A stretch of 26,031 nucleotides of DNA, from assembly GCA_041913045.1 (NCBI GenBank), contig JAYSGB010000044.1, forward strand, positions 1-26,031, read 5' to 3'. The notes under the pieces were generated by a model that searched no databases, was not told where the DNA came from, and saw only the letters and a list, made by a program, of their open reading frames with translations. This document shows positions 14,313 to 22,964 of this stretch, one piece after another. Made by a program: the position numbers and the translations under genes. This DNA is from CAMLOF01 sp041913045. GTDB taxonomy: Bacteria > Pseudomonadota > Gammaproteobacteria > Burkholderiales > Burkholderiaceae_C. The number at the start of each line of letters is the position of its first letter. Positions within the stretch are counted from its first letter, which is position 1.

Positions 14313-15776
14313 TCAACGGCGCCAGAAATGGCCCGTGAACAACACCAGCACCGTCAGCAACTCCAGCCGGCCCAGCAACATGGCAAAACTCAGCACCCAC
14401 AACTGAAAGGGGCTGAGTACCCCGAAGTTGCTGGCCGGCCCCACCTGCCCCAGCCCCGGGCCAATGTTGTTCACCGTGGCCACCACCGCTGAAAAGGCGG
14501 TAACAATGTCCAGCCCCGACAGCAGCATCAGGAAAGTCAGCCCCATGGTGGCCGCACCGTAGATCAACATGTAGCCCAGCACCGCCGTCATCACCGAAGA
14601 AGGAATGGTCTGCCCGCCCAGCGTCACCGGGTTGACCACGCGCGGGTGGATGATGCGCACCATCTCCCGGCGGGCCTGCTTGATGAGCAGCACCATGCGA
14701 ACCATCTTGATGCCCCCGCCCGTGGAGCCCGCGCAAGAAACAAAACACCCCAGGAACATCAGCAGCACGGGAATGAACGGCGGCCATTGCGCGTAATCTG
14801 CCGACGCATACCCTGTGGTGGTAGCCAGCGACACCACGTGGAACGCACTGCTGCGCAGGGCTTCCAGAAAGTCATCATGCACGCGGTGCTCCAGCAGCAT
14901 GATGGATACCAAGGCAATGGACACTGCAAGTACCGTGAAATAGGTGCGAATCTCGCGGTCGTTGCTGATGGGGCGCAGCGACAGCGAGCGAATCACCACG
15001 AAATAACGAACGAAGCTGATGCCCGCCAGCGTCATGAAAATGATGGCCACGGTCTCCATGCGCGCGGAGTCCCAGTGGCCGAAGCTGGCATCGTGCGACG
15101 AAAAGCCGCCCAAGCCCATGGTCGTGCACATGTGCATGAAGGCGTCGGCCCAGCTCATGCCCGCCCAGCGGTAGGCCAGCAAACATGCGGCTGAAAACAG
15201 AAAGTACACGCCCCACAAACCGCGCGCCGTTTCGGCAATGCGGGGAGTGAACTTGGTGTCCTTCATGGGCCCTGGTGTTTCGGCCTTGTAGAGCTGCACG
15301 CCACCCAGCCCCAGCAGTGGCAGCACGGCCACCACCAGCAGCATGATGCCCAGGCCACCCACCAGTTGCAAAAAGCAGCGCCAGATGTTCACCGACACGG
15401 GCAGGCCGTCCAGCCCCGAAAGTGCCGTGGCCCCGGTGGCGGTGAGCGCGCTCATCGCCTCGAAGTACGCCTGGCTCACCGTGATGCCGGGCACGGTGAA
15501 CACCAGCGGCACCGCCGCGTAGGCCGTGAGCACCACCCACACCAGGTTGACCAGCAGGAAGCCATCCCTCGACAACAACTCGCGCCGGTGGCTCTTTGTG
15601 AGCAGCCACAGCAACCAGCCACTGCCAAACGTCAGCCCGAAGCACACGCCCCACACGGTGCGCAAATGTTCCGCGTCCTCCGACAGTGCCCAGGCCATGG
15701 GCACCAGCATGGCGAATGCGAACGCCATGAGGATGCGCGACAACAGCGCCAGCACCGGCCCGAAAAGCTGCATCAT
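14313..15776 (-). CDS. trkH: Trk potassium uptake system membrane protein TrkH
   Basis: A 487-residue polytopic inner-membrane protein, the K+-translocating subunit that works with cytoplasmic TrkA. Four filter-type loops are visible: SALTATGATAL, TTMGLGGFSSHD, LATTTGYASADY and TVNNIGPGLG. The conserved CAGSTGGGIKMVRM also fits the family. Length and hydrophobic pattern match TrkH. I start at ATG 15776 (MMQLFGPV), 10 nt after the trkA stop, rather than the in-frame GTG at 15806 that would overlap trkA. It is last in the DUF4197-trkA-trkH operon and converges on the rhodanese gene with a 3-bp gap. Confidence 0.94.
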   Translation of the reverse strand: MMQLFGPVLALLSRILMAFAFAMLVPMAWALSEDAEHLRTVWGVCFGLTFGSGWLLWLLTKSHRRELLSRDGFLLVNLVWVVLTAYAAVPLVFTVPGITVSQAYFEAMSALTATGATALSGLDGLPVSVNIWRCFLQLVGGLGIMLLVVAVLPLLGLGGVQLYKAETPGPMKDTKFTPRIAETARGLWGVYFLFSAACLLAYRWAGMSWADAFMHMCTTMGLGGFSSHDASFGHWDSARMETVAIIFMTLAGISFVRYFVVIRSLSLRPISNDREIRTYFTVLAVSIALVSIMLLEHRVHDDFLEALRSSAFHVVSLATTTGYASADYAQWPPFIPVLLMFLGCFVSCAGSTGGGIKMVRMVLLIKQARREMVRIIHPRVVNPVTLGGQTIPSSVMTAVLGYMLIYGAATMGLTFLMLLSGLDIVTAFSAVVATVNNIGPGLGQVGPASNFGVLSPFQLWVLSFAMLLGRLELLTVLVLFTGHFWRR

Positions 15777-15786
15777 GCCTGCCCCA

Positions 15787-17178
15787 TCAACCGAAGAAGG
15801 TGGCACCCACCTGGAAGAGCTTCTCCACCTCGCGCACCAGGCGCTTGTTGGGGATGAAGATGACGATGTGGTCGTTGCTCTCGATCAAGGTGTCGTGGTG
15901 CGGCATGAGCACCTGCGCGTCGCGCCCCTCGCCACGCACAATGGCGCCGATGCGCGCGCCCTTGGGCAGCTTCACTTCCTCAACACGCTTGCCCACCAGG
16001 CGCGAGGTTTTCACATCACCGCGTGCAATGCCTTCCAGCGCTTCGGCGGCGCCCCGGCGCAGGCTGTGCACCGCCACCACGTCGCCACGGCGCACATGGG
16101 CCAGCAGTTCGCCAATCACCGTCTGCGCGGGCGAAACGGCAATGTCGATGGTGCTTCCCTGCATCATGTCGGCATAGGCGCGGCGGTTGATCAAGGCCAC
16201 CACGCGGCGCGCACCCAACCGCTTGGCCAGCATCGACGACATGATGTTGTCCTCGTCATCGCTGGTCAGCGCGAGGAACAGATCCATGTCGGCTACGTTT
16301 TCCTCTTCCAGCAGGTCTTCGTCCACGCTGTCGCCGTGCAGCACCAGCGTGCTCGACGGCAGCTGGCTGGCCAGGTACTCGCAACGCTTGGCGTCGTGCT
16401 CGATGACCTTGACCTGGCACTGCCCCACCAGGCTGCGCGCCAGCCGCAGGCCCACCTTGCCGCCGCCTGCGATCATCACGCGCTGCACCGGTTTGTCGAT
16501 GTTGTGGATGGCGGCCAGCACGTGGCGGATCTTGTCGCTGGCCGCCAGCAGGAACACCTCGTCGCCGGGCAGAATGCGCGTGGTCTTGGTGGCTTCCATC
16601 TCGGTGTCCAGCCGGTACAGTGCCACCACACGCATCTCGGCCTGGGGAAAACGCTCCTTGAACTCCCCTATGGTGTGCCCCACCAGCGCGCCACCAGCCG
16701 AAGCACGCACCGCAATCAGGCACACCCGCCCCTCGGCGAACTCCAGCACCTGCAGCGCCTCGGGGTAGTCGATCAGCTGGTGGATGTAGCGCATCACCGA
16801 CTCTTCCGGGCAGATCACCCGGTCCACCGCAAAGCCACTCTTGCCCATCAACTCGTCGCCTTCGATGAACTCGGGCGAGCGCAGCCGCGCTATGGTGGTG
16901 GGCACGTTGAAAACGTCATGCGCCACCTTGCAAACCACCAGGTTGGACTCGTCGGCCGCCGCACAGGCAATCACCATGTCTGCGTCCTTGGCGCCTGCTT
17001 CACGCAGCACCGACGGCTGTATGCCATTGCCGACCACACCGCGCAGGTCCAGCCTTTCTTCCAGGGCGCGCAGGCGCGCGGGGTCCTGGTCAATGACCGT
17101 GATGTCGTTCTGTTCGGACACCAGACTTTCGGCCACGCTTTCGCCGACGCGGCCCGCGCCCAGGATGATGATGTTCAT
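15787..17178 (-). CDS. trkA: Trk system potassium transporter regulatory subunit TrkA
   Basis: A 463-residue cytoplasmic gating subunit of the Trk K+ uptake system. It has two RCK repeats, each a nucleotide-binding Rossmann domain plus TrkA-C. The first begins MNIIILGAGRVGESVAE (GxGxxG at 7-12) and the second VMIAGGGKVGLRLARSL. The end LMPHHDTLIESNDHIVIFIP is the second TrkA-C. The length is normal (about 458 in E. coli). It starts 4 bp after the DUF4197 stop and lies 10 bp before trkH. In many proteobacteria trkA and trkH are unlinked; here they are an operon. Confidence 0.95.
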   Translation of the reverse strand: MNIIILGAGRVGESVAESLVSEQNDITVIDQDPARLRALEERLDLRGVVGNGIQPSVLREAGAKDADMVIACAAADESNLVVCKVAHDVFNVPTTIARLRSPEFIEGDELMGKSGFAVDRVICPEESVMRYIHQLIDYPEALQVLEFAEGRVCLIAVRASAGGALVGHTIGEFKERFPQAEMRVVALYRLDTEMEATKTTRILPGDEVFLLAASDKIRHVLAAIHNIDKPVQRVMIAGGGKVGLRLARSLVGQCQVKVIEHDAKRCEYLASQLPSSTLVLHGDSVDEDLLEEENVADMDLFLALTSDDEDNIMSSMLAKRLGARRVVALINRRAYADMMQGSTIDIAVSPAQTVIGELLAHVRRGDVVAVHSLRRGAAEALEGIARGDVKTSRLVGKRVEEVKLPKGARIGAIVRGEGRDAQVLMPHHDTLIESNDHIVIFIPNKRLVREVEKLFQVGATFFG

Positions 17179-17182
17179 AGGA

Positions 17183-17911
17183 TTACTTCAAACTGCCGAA
17201 GACCTTCTGCAGGATCTGGCTGCCAGTGCCTACCGGGTCCTGCCGAATCTTCTTCTCTTCCTCGCCGATGACGAGGTAGAGCCCGTCCAGCGTCTTGCCC
17301 GTGACGTATTGCTGCAAGTTGGCGTCTTTTTCACGCACCAGCCCGTAGCGGGCAGCCCGCCCGGCAAAGTCGTTGTACTTCTGCGCCAGCGCCACCTTTT
17401 CGGTCGCCTGGGTCACGATAGGCAGAAACCGCGTGGTCAAGGGCTCGCGCGTCTTGCCCGCGAAAAAGTCGGTCACGGAGGTGTCGCCCCCGGTCAGGAT
17501 GTTCTTGGCGTCGGTCACCGTCATATCGCGCACGGCCTTGACCAGCAGGTCGCGCCCCATGGGCACCGCCGCCTCGGCGGCGCGATTCATGGCTGTTTCC
17601 AACTCGTCCACGCGTTTGCCCTGGCCAAATGTGCGCAACAGCTTGGCTGCGTCGTCCAGGTAGCCCGGCAAGGGAATGCGCACCTTGGGGTTGCCCAGAA
17701 AACCGTCGCTGCGGCCCAACAGCCCCACGGCAGCCAGTGCGCCGCGCTCCAGCGCGGCCTTCACGCCTGCGCTGGCATCGGCTCCTGACAGGTCTGCCAG
17801 GGTGAGCGCACGTGCCTGGCGCCAGGCAGCCAGGGTCAGCAACAGGCCAAAGCCTGCCTGGTGGAAGCCGCGCCGTGTGGCGACAGCAAGAGTGGGTTTC
17901 GTGTCTGCCAT
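17183..17911 (-). CDS. DUF4197 domain-containing exported protein
   Basis: A 242-residue protein matching the DUF4197 family along its length: DGFLGNPKVRIPLPGYLDDAAKLL, MNRAAEAAVPMGRDLLVKAVRDM, DAKNILTGGDTSVTDFF, LTTRFLPIVTQATEKV and the C-terminal IRQDPVGTGSQILQKVFG. Function is unknown. The N-terminus ATRRGFHQAGFGLLLTLAAW resembles a signal sequence with a twin-arginine-like RRGF, probably cleaved near ARA (about 35), so a periplasmic location is inferred. ATG 17911 (MADTKPTL) is preferred; the frame stays open upstream to 18055 but that part lacks family similarity. It is the first gene of the trkA-trkH operon. Confidence 0.88.
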   Translation of the reverse strand: MADTKPTLAVATRRGFHQAGFGLLLTLAAWRQARALTLADLSGADASAGVKAALERGALAAVGLLGRSDGFLGNPKVRIPLPGYLDDAAKLLRTFGQGKRVDELETAMNRAAEAAVPMGRDLLVKAVRDMTVTDAKNILTGGDTSVTDFFAGKTREPLTTRFLPIVTQATEKVALAQKYNDFAGRAARYGLVREKDANLQQYVTGKTLDGLYLVIGEEEKKIRQDPVGTGSQILQKVFGSLK

Positions 17912-18040
17912 GTGTTTGATTATGCGCCCGCTGTCCGCCTTGGTGCATACCGACCTCACCACCGAAAATAGGAAATATGGCACGCGTATTGCTTGCCGCC
18001 CCATTGCCTGGCTCCATGGCCCGGGCACGGTGCGCCAACG

Positions 18041-18098
18041 GCGGTGCGCCGCCACCGCAAAGCGCCTTCACCTGTCCCCCAACAGGTGCGGGCGCTTT
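18041..18098 (+). terminator. Tandem stem-loops in the leader of the first chemoreceptor gene (terminator-like)
   Basis: Two hairpins lie in the 252-bp gap between the divergent DUF4197 and chemoreceptor genes. The first is GCGGTG/CACCGC (18041-18058). The second is a long nested stem, AAAGCGCC/GGCGCTTT outside and CACCTGT/ACAGGTG inside (18059-18098), followed by CTGCTTTCC. The A-rich entry, GC stem and pyrimidine exit resemble an intrinsic terminator on the plus strand, but no plus-strand gene precedes it, so attenuation or a short leader RNA is possible. The rest of the gap, 17912-18040 and 18099-18163, shows no convincing promoter. Confidence 0.45.
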
Positions 18099-18163
18099 CT
18101 GCTTTCCCCCGTCAGCCATGCCCGCACCCATTCAGTGCATCCACCTGTGAAGAAAGCATCAAA

Positions 18164-20116
18164 ATGAAGAACTGGATACTGAACCTCAGGCTGTCACGCA
18201 AATTCCTGCTGATCGGACTGGTCGCGCTGCTGATGGTGAGCCTTCCCACAGCTTTGGTCGTGGCACAAAAAGTCCGCCAGTGGCGCACCGACCTGGCCCG
18301 CGTGGAAGTCATGCCAGCGGCAGCCGCCTTGCTGCAGCTGGTCCGCACCACGCAGCAGCACCGCGGGTTGTCCAACGGCTTTCTGGGCGGCGTGGAGGCA
18401 ATGGCCAAGAACCGCCAAGCCATGGAGGCTGAGGTCAACAAAGCCCTTGGCGCTGCGCTGGACTCGTTGGCTGCACGCAATGCAGCGGCCTTGTCGGCAG
18501 AACTGCAAGACCTGCAAAAGTCCTGGAAATCGCTGGCGGCGGAAGTCAGCCAGAAATCCATTGCCAGCCCGGCAAGCTTTGCGCGGCATACCGAACTGAT
18601 CGCGCGCCAGCTCGCGCTGCTGGAGGCCCTGGCCGACGCCAGGGGCCTGGCCCGCGACGACGACCCCGCCCACCACCACACCGTGATGGCGGTACTCAGC
18701 CACCTGCCGCAACTCACCGAAACGCTGGGCCAGATGCGCGCCCGCGGCGCCTTCCTGCTGGGGCGCGGCGAGGCGTCCAGCACCGACAAGGCATCGCTGC
18801 AAGCGCTGCTTCAACTGTCACAGCACCACATGCACAACGCGAACAAGTCGCTGGACAAGGCCATGGCTGCTCGCAGCAACCTGGGCAGCACACTTGCCCC
18901 ATCCCAGCAAACCGCAAAAGATGCGGCCAACCAAGCCACCGGCCTTGCGCGCACGTCAATCATCGAAGCCGAAGCCCTGAGCGAGGCGCCAACAGCGTAC
19001 TTCGGCACGTTCACTCAAGCCATTGACCTTCAGTTCAAGCTGATAGACACAGCCTTCGCCTCGCTTGACGCTGCCTTGCGCCAACGTGCCAGCGCGCATT
19101 TGAACGAACTGGCCGCGCTGGCCGCAGCGGTGCTCGTGCTCGGCAGCGCGGCCACATGGGTCATGGTCATCGTCAGCCGTGGCACAACCCGCGACATCCG
19201 CCGCGCGCTGGACCTGGCCAACACGGTTGCCTCTGGCGATCTTTCCTCCAGCATTGCGCCGGGCGGGCGTGACGAAGCAGGCCAGTTGCTTGAGGCGCTG
19301 CGCACCATGAACGGCAGCCTTGTACGCATCGTTCAGCAGGTGCGGCAAGGCAGCGACAACATTGCATCCGCATCGTCACAAATTGCCAGCGGCAACGCTG
19401 ACCTGAGCCAGCGCACCGAAAGCCAGGCGGCCAACCTGGAAGAAACCGCCACAAGCATGCAAGAACTCACTGGCGCTGTACAGCAAAGCGCCGAAACAGC
19501 ACAACAAGCCAGCCATATGGCAACCCAGGCGAGCAAATCTGCCACGCAAGGCGGGCAGATCATGGCGCAGATGCTCACCACCATGGAAGAGATCAGTGCC
19601 AGCTCGCGGCGCATTGACGACATCACCTCGGTGATCGATGGCATTGCCTTTCAGACCAACATCCTCGCGCTCAACGCCGCCGTGGAAGCAGCGCGCGCGG
19701 GCGAGCAAGGCCGGGGCTTTGCGGTGGTTGCCACAGAGGTGCGCACCCTGGCCAAGCGCAGCGCAGACGCGGCCAAGGAAATCAAGACACTCATCGGCGC
19801 CAGCGTCGAGCGCATTGGCACCGGCGCCGAGCTTGCCACTCAGGCTGGTGACAGCGTGAACGACATCGTGCATCAGGTTCAGCGCGTGAGCGACCTGATC
19901 GCCGAGATCAGCACGGCCAGCCTGTCACAGTCCTCGGGCATTGCCCAGATTGGTGCTGCCATCTCGCAACTGGACCAGACGACGCAGCAGAACGCCTCGC
20001 TGGTCGAGGAGTCGGCCAATGCGGCTGACAGCCTCAGCGCGCAGGCCCGGCAGTTGTCTGAACTGGTGGGTGTCTTCCGGGTTGAAAGCAGGGATCGGAT
20101 CACCTATTCCGAATGA
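18164..20116 (+). CDS. Methyl-accepting chemotaxis protein with NIT-like sensor domain
   Basis: A 650-residue transmembrane chemoreceptor. TM1 is at about 13-34. The helical periplasmic domain, about 35-313, begins LLQLVRTTQQHRGLSNGFLGG, resembling the NIT (nitrate/nitrite-sensing type) domain. TM2 is at about 314-337, followed by HAMP and the methyl-accepting signalling domain with the kinase-contact hairpin IDGIAFQTNILALNAAVEAA. It would signal through CheW/CheA, which are not in this window. The C-terminus lacks a CheR/CheB-docking pentapeptide. The upstream frame is open from 17993, but ATG 18164 (MKNWILNLRLSRKF) starts the recognisable protein; its ribosome-binding site is weak. The NIT call is from pattern only and the ligand is unknown. 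Confidence 0.92.
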   Translation: MKNWILNLRLSRKFLLIGLVALLMVSLPTALVVAQKVRQWRTDLARVEVMPAAAALLQLVRTTQQHRGLSNGFLGGVEAMAKNRQAMEAEVNKALGAALDSLAARNAAALSAELQDLQKSWKSLAAEVSQKSIASPASFARHTELIARQLALLEALADARGLARDDDPAHHHTVMAVLSHLPQLTETLGQMRARGAFLLGRGEASSTDKASLQALLQLSQHHMHNANKSLDKAMAARSNLGSTLAPSQQTAKDAANQATGLARTSIIEAEALSEAPTAYFGTFTQAIDLQFKLIDTAFASLDAALRQRASAHLNELAALAAAVLVLGSAATWVMVIVSRGTTRDIRRALDLANTVASGDLSSSIAPGGRDEAGQLLEALRTMNGSLVRIVQQVRQGSDNIASASSQIASGNADLSQRTESQAANLEETATSMQELTGAVQQSAETAQQASHMATQASKSATQGGQIMAQMLTTMEEISASSRRIDDITSVIDGIAFQTNILALNAAVEAARAGEQGRGFAVVATEVRTLAKRSADAAKEIKTLIGASVERIGTGAELATQAGDSVNDIVHQVQRVSDLIAEISTASLSQSSGIAQIGAAISQLDQTTQQNASLVEESANAADSLSAQARQLSELVGVFRVESRDRITYSE

Positions 20117-20247
20117 CGACACGCGGGTTTTCACCGAGGCGGCTGACAGCGGCTTGACAGCCTTGCGACTTAACGTAGGAGGTTCACAGAACCGCAGCAT
20201 GAGCGAGAGCGGCTGCACCCTGGCCCTGACCGCGGAGGTACACCTAC
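20117..20247 (+). other. Gap between tandem chemoreceptors with two Shine-Dalgarno-like sites
   Basis: AGGAGG occurs at 20177-20182, overlapped by a small hairpin GGTTC-ACA-GAACC (20181-20193), and no credible gene follows it. The working site for the next chemoreceptor is GGAGGT at 20234-20239, 8 nt before ATG 20248. A TTGACA at 20154-20159 has no matching -10 element. No terminator is seen, so read-through from the first chemoreceptor gene is possible. Confidence 0.5.
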
Positions 20248-21840
20248 ATGCGCAAGATGACCGTACGCGCCAAGCTCGCAATCACGTTCGCCAGCCTGAC
20301 CTTCTTCGTTCTGCTGGTGGCAGGAATGGCGATCAAGACGCTCGACTCCGCGAACCAGCGCTTCACGGAATACGTCAACGGCGCCACGGCGCGCGCCACC
20401 GAAGTCCAGATGGTTCGTGGCGCCGTGGATCTTCGCGCCATCGCATCGCGGGACCTGACCATCGTTCGCGGCGCGGATGAAATCGCCAAGATCAAGGCGG
20501 TTGTTGACAAGGCTCAGGCAGCGGTTCAGCACCACCTGGAACGCCTTAAGACACAAGGAAACCAGCCGGGTGTCAGCGATCAGACCCGCCAGATGATCGC
20601 CGAGATCGAGAAGATCGAACGCGCCTACGCCCCCATCACCCAGGCCATTGTGGCCGCTGCGCTGGAGGGCGACCCGGACACGGCGACAACCAAAGTCCTG
20701 CTGGAGTGCCGCCCCATGCTGGAGGCGATGATCAAGGCCACCGACGCCTATGCCGACACCGCGGCCCAGGAGTCTGCCACCCTGATCGCGCAGTCCGAGG
20801 CGCAGTACCGTGCACAGCAGGTGGTCTTGCTGGCCGTTTGCGCGGTTGCCATCGCCGCAGCCATTGTCAGCGGTACGTTCATCACGCGAAGCCTGACCCG
20901 CGCCCTGGGCGCAGAACCTGCAGAACTTTCCGAGGTGGTGAACCGCGTGGCCAACGGCGATCTCTCCACCCCCATTGCGTCGGCCAACCGGCATCCGGCG
21001 AGTGTGATGGCAACGCTGGGGCGCATGCAGGAGTCCCTCATCCATCTTGTCGCTTCGGTGCGCCACGGCAGCGAAGCAGTCGCCAACGCCAGCAGCGAAA
21101 TTGCCTCGGGCAACCAGGATCTGTCTGCCCGCACCGAACGGCAAGCCAGCGCACTGGAAGAAACCGCCGCCTCCATGGAAGAGCTGGGCTCTACCGTGCA
21201 CCAGAACGCCGACAACGCCCGCCAGGCCAACCAGCTGGCGCACGACGCATCCACTGTAGCGGTTCAAGGCGGCGATGTCGTGGCCCAGGTGGTGGACACC
21301 ATGAAGGGCATCAACGACAGCTCACGCAAGATCGCCGACATCATCAGTGTCATCGATGGGATTGCCTTCCAGACCAACATCCTGGCGCTCAACGCCGCCG
21401 TGGAAGCGGCGCGCGCTGGCGAGCAAGGCCGTGGCTTTGCCGTGGTGGCCTCCGAGGTGCGCAGCCTGGCGGGGCGCAGCGCCACCGCTGCCAAAGAGAT
21501 CAAGGAACTCATCACCGACAGCGTCGGGCGCGTGGAAGCAGGCACCGCGCTGGTGGACAAGGCCGGTGCCACCATGGAAGAAGTGGTCGCCAGCATCCGC
21601 CGTGTCACCAGCATTGTTGGCGAGATCAGCGCCGCCAGCAGCGAGCAGCGCGACGGCATCACCCAGATCAGCGAGGCTGTGTCCAGCATGGACCAGACCA
21701 CGCAGCAGAACGCCGCCTTGGTGGAGCAGATGGCCGCTGCCACCGAAGGCCTGCGTACTCAAGCGCAATCGCTGGTTCAGGCTGTGGCCGTGTTCAAGCT
21801 AGACAGCGGCCAAGCCCTGATCACAGCGCGCGCTGGATGA
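20248..21840 (+). CDS. Methyl-accepting chemotaxis protein with four-helix-bundle sensor
   Basis: A 530-residue chemoreceptor. TM1 is at about 8-29. The periplasmic region, about 30-190, is all-helical and of the size of a 4HB_MCP sensor. TM2 is at about 191-213, then HAMP (TRSLTRALGAEPAELSEVV) and the signalling domain with IDGIAFQTNILALNAAVEAA. It has a strong ribosome-binding site (GGAGGT, 8 nt spacer). No C-terminal pentapeptide is present. It follows the NIT-type receptor by 131 bp in the same direction. Its 3' end overlaps the convergent acyl-CoA dehydrogenase gene by 20 bp (21821-21840). The ligand is unknown. Confidence 0.93.
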   Translation: MRKMTVRAKLAITFASLTFFVLLVAGMAIKTLDSANQRFTEYVNGATARATEVQMVRGAVDLRAIASRDLTIVRGADEIAKIKAVVDKAQAAVQHHLERLKTQGNQPGVSDQTRQMIAEIEKIERAYAPITQAIVAAALEGDPDTATTKVLLECRPMLEAMIKATDAYADTAAQESATLIAQSEAQYRAQQVVLLAVCAVAIAAAIVSGTFITRSLTRALGAEPAELSEVVNRVANGDLSTPIASANRHPASVMATLGRMQESLIHLVASVRHGSEAVANASSEIASGNQDLSARTERQASALEETAASMEELGSTVHQNADNARQANQLAHDASTVAVQGGDVVAQVVDTMKGINDSSRKIADIISVIDGIAFQTNILALNAAVEAARAGEQGRGFAVVASEVRSLAGRSATAAKEIKELITDSVGRVEAGTALVDKAGATMEEVVASIRRVTSIVGEISAASSEQRDGITQISEAVSSMDQTTQQNAALVEQMAAATEGLRTQAQSLVQAVAVFKLDSGQALITARAG

Positions 21841-22948
21841 TGATCTTCTGCACGTCGCTGGTGCCTTCGTAGATCTGGCACACGCGCACGTCGCGGTAGA
21901 TGCGCTCCACCGGGAAGTCGCTCACCACGCCGTAGCCGCCCAGCGTCTGGATGGCCACCGAACAGACCTGCTCGGCCACCTCACTGGCAAACAGCTTGGC
22001 CATGGCAGCCTCCTTCAGGCAGGGTCGGCCCGCGTCGCGCAGGCTGGCTGCGTGCCAGATGAGCTGGCGTGCCGCTTCCAGCCGCGTGGCGCATTCGGCC
22101 AGACGGAAACCCACCGCCTGGTGGTTGAAGATGGCGGTGCCGAAAGCCTCGCGCTGCTTGGCGTAGTCGATCGCCACGTCCAGCGCACTGCGCGCCATGC
22201 CCACGCTCTGCGCGGCAATGCCAATACGCCCACCCTCCAGCGCACTCAAGGCAATCTTGTAGCCCTCGCCCTCCTCGCCAATGCGGTTTTCGGCAGGAAT
22301 GCGGCACTGGTCGAAGTTGATCTGCGCGGTGTCGCTGCTGTGCTGACCCAGCTTGTCCTCCAGGCGCGCCACCACGTAGCCCGGCGTGGCGGTGGGTACC
22401 AGGAAGGCGCTCATGCCTTTCTTGCCAGCGGCCTTGTCCGTCACCGCGATCACGATGGCCACGTCGCCGTTCTTGCCGCTGGTGATGAACTGCTTGACGC
22501 CATTGATGACGTAGCTGTCGCCCTCGCGCACGGCGGTGGTGCGCAGGGCCGATGCGTCAGACCCCACGTGCGGCTCTGTCAGGCAGAAGGCCCCCAGCAT
22601 TTCGCCGCGCGCCAGCGGGGCCAGCCACTTCGCCTTCTGCGCGTCGTTGCCGTAGCGCATGAGGATGGCGTTGACCGGGCAGTTGGTCACGCTGATGGCG
22701 GTGCTCACGCCACCGTCACCGGCGGCGATCTCTTCCAGCACCAGCGCCAGGGTCAGGTAGTCCAGGCCAGCACCGCCCAGTTCCTCGGGGACGCAAATGC
22801 CGTAGGCGCCCAGCGCCGCCAGGCCCTTATGGGCTTCCTTGGGAAAGTGGTGCTCCTTGTCCCACTTGGCGGCATGCGGCCACAGCTCCTCTTGAGCAAA
22901 GGCGCGCACGGCGTCACGGATCATTTCCTGGTCTTGGGTCAGCAGCAT
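21821..22948 (-). CDS. Acyl-CoA dehydrogenase (short-chain/SCAD type)
   Basis: A 375-residue FAD flavoenzyme that oxidises acyl-CoA to 2-enoyl-CoA and passes electrons to ETF. The FAD/substrate signature FCLTEPHVGSD lies at 121-131 and the second signature near QTLGGYG. The catalytic base is Glu361 in IYEGTSDVQ. This is the short- and medium-chain dehydrogenase position; in isovaleryl-CoA dehydrogenase the base lies about 100 residues earlier, where this protein has LEGGRIGI. So this is probably not the missing LiuA. It is the third gene of a thiolase-chemoreceptor-dehydrogenase operon, 16 bp after the chemoreceptor stop, without a clear Shine-Dalgarno sequence, so coupling is possible. Confidence 0.92.
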   Translation of the reverse strand: MLLTQDQEMIRDAVRAFAQEELWPHAAKWDKEHHFPKEAHKGLAALGAYGICVPEELGGAGLDYLTLALVLEEIAAGDGGVSTAISVTNCPVNAILMRYGNDAQKAKWLAPLARGEMLGAFCLTEPHVGSDASALRTTAVREGDSYVINGVKQFITSGKNGDVAIVIAVTDKAAGKKGMSAFLVPTATPGYVVARLEDKLGQHSSDTAQINFDQCRIPAENRIGEEGEGYKIALSALEGGRIGIAAQSVGMARSALDVAIDYAKQREAFGTAIFNHQAVGFRLAECATRLEAARQLIWHAASLRDAGRPCLKEAAMAKLFASEVAEQVCSVAIQTLGGYGVVSDFPVERIYRDVRVCQIYEGTSDVQKIIIQRAL

Positions 22949-22964
22949 GGGTTTGTGTGAAGTT

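Noticed and set aside
15526..17271. 581-codon plus-strand open frame
   Set aside because: It is antisense to trkH and trkA, whose motifs are complete.
20154..20159. TTGACA as -35 element of the second chemoreceptor gene
   Set aside because: No -10-like hexamer lies 15-19 bp downstream; AGGAGG occupies that place.
20199..20480. Small open frame after the first AGGAGG between the two chemoreceptors
   Set aside because: The ATG is about 16 nt from the AGGAGG and the frame runs out of phase through the next chemoreceptor with shadow-like composition.
21821..22948. Acyl-CoA dehydrogenase as the missing isovaleryl-CoA dehydrogenase (liuA)
   Set aside because: The catalytic glutamate is in the C-terminal YEGTS motif (short/medium-chain type), not at the earlier isovaleryl-CoA dehydrogenase position.
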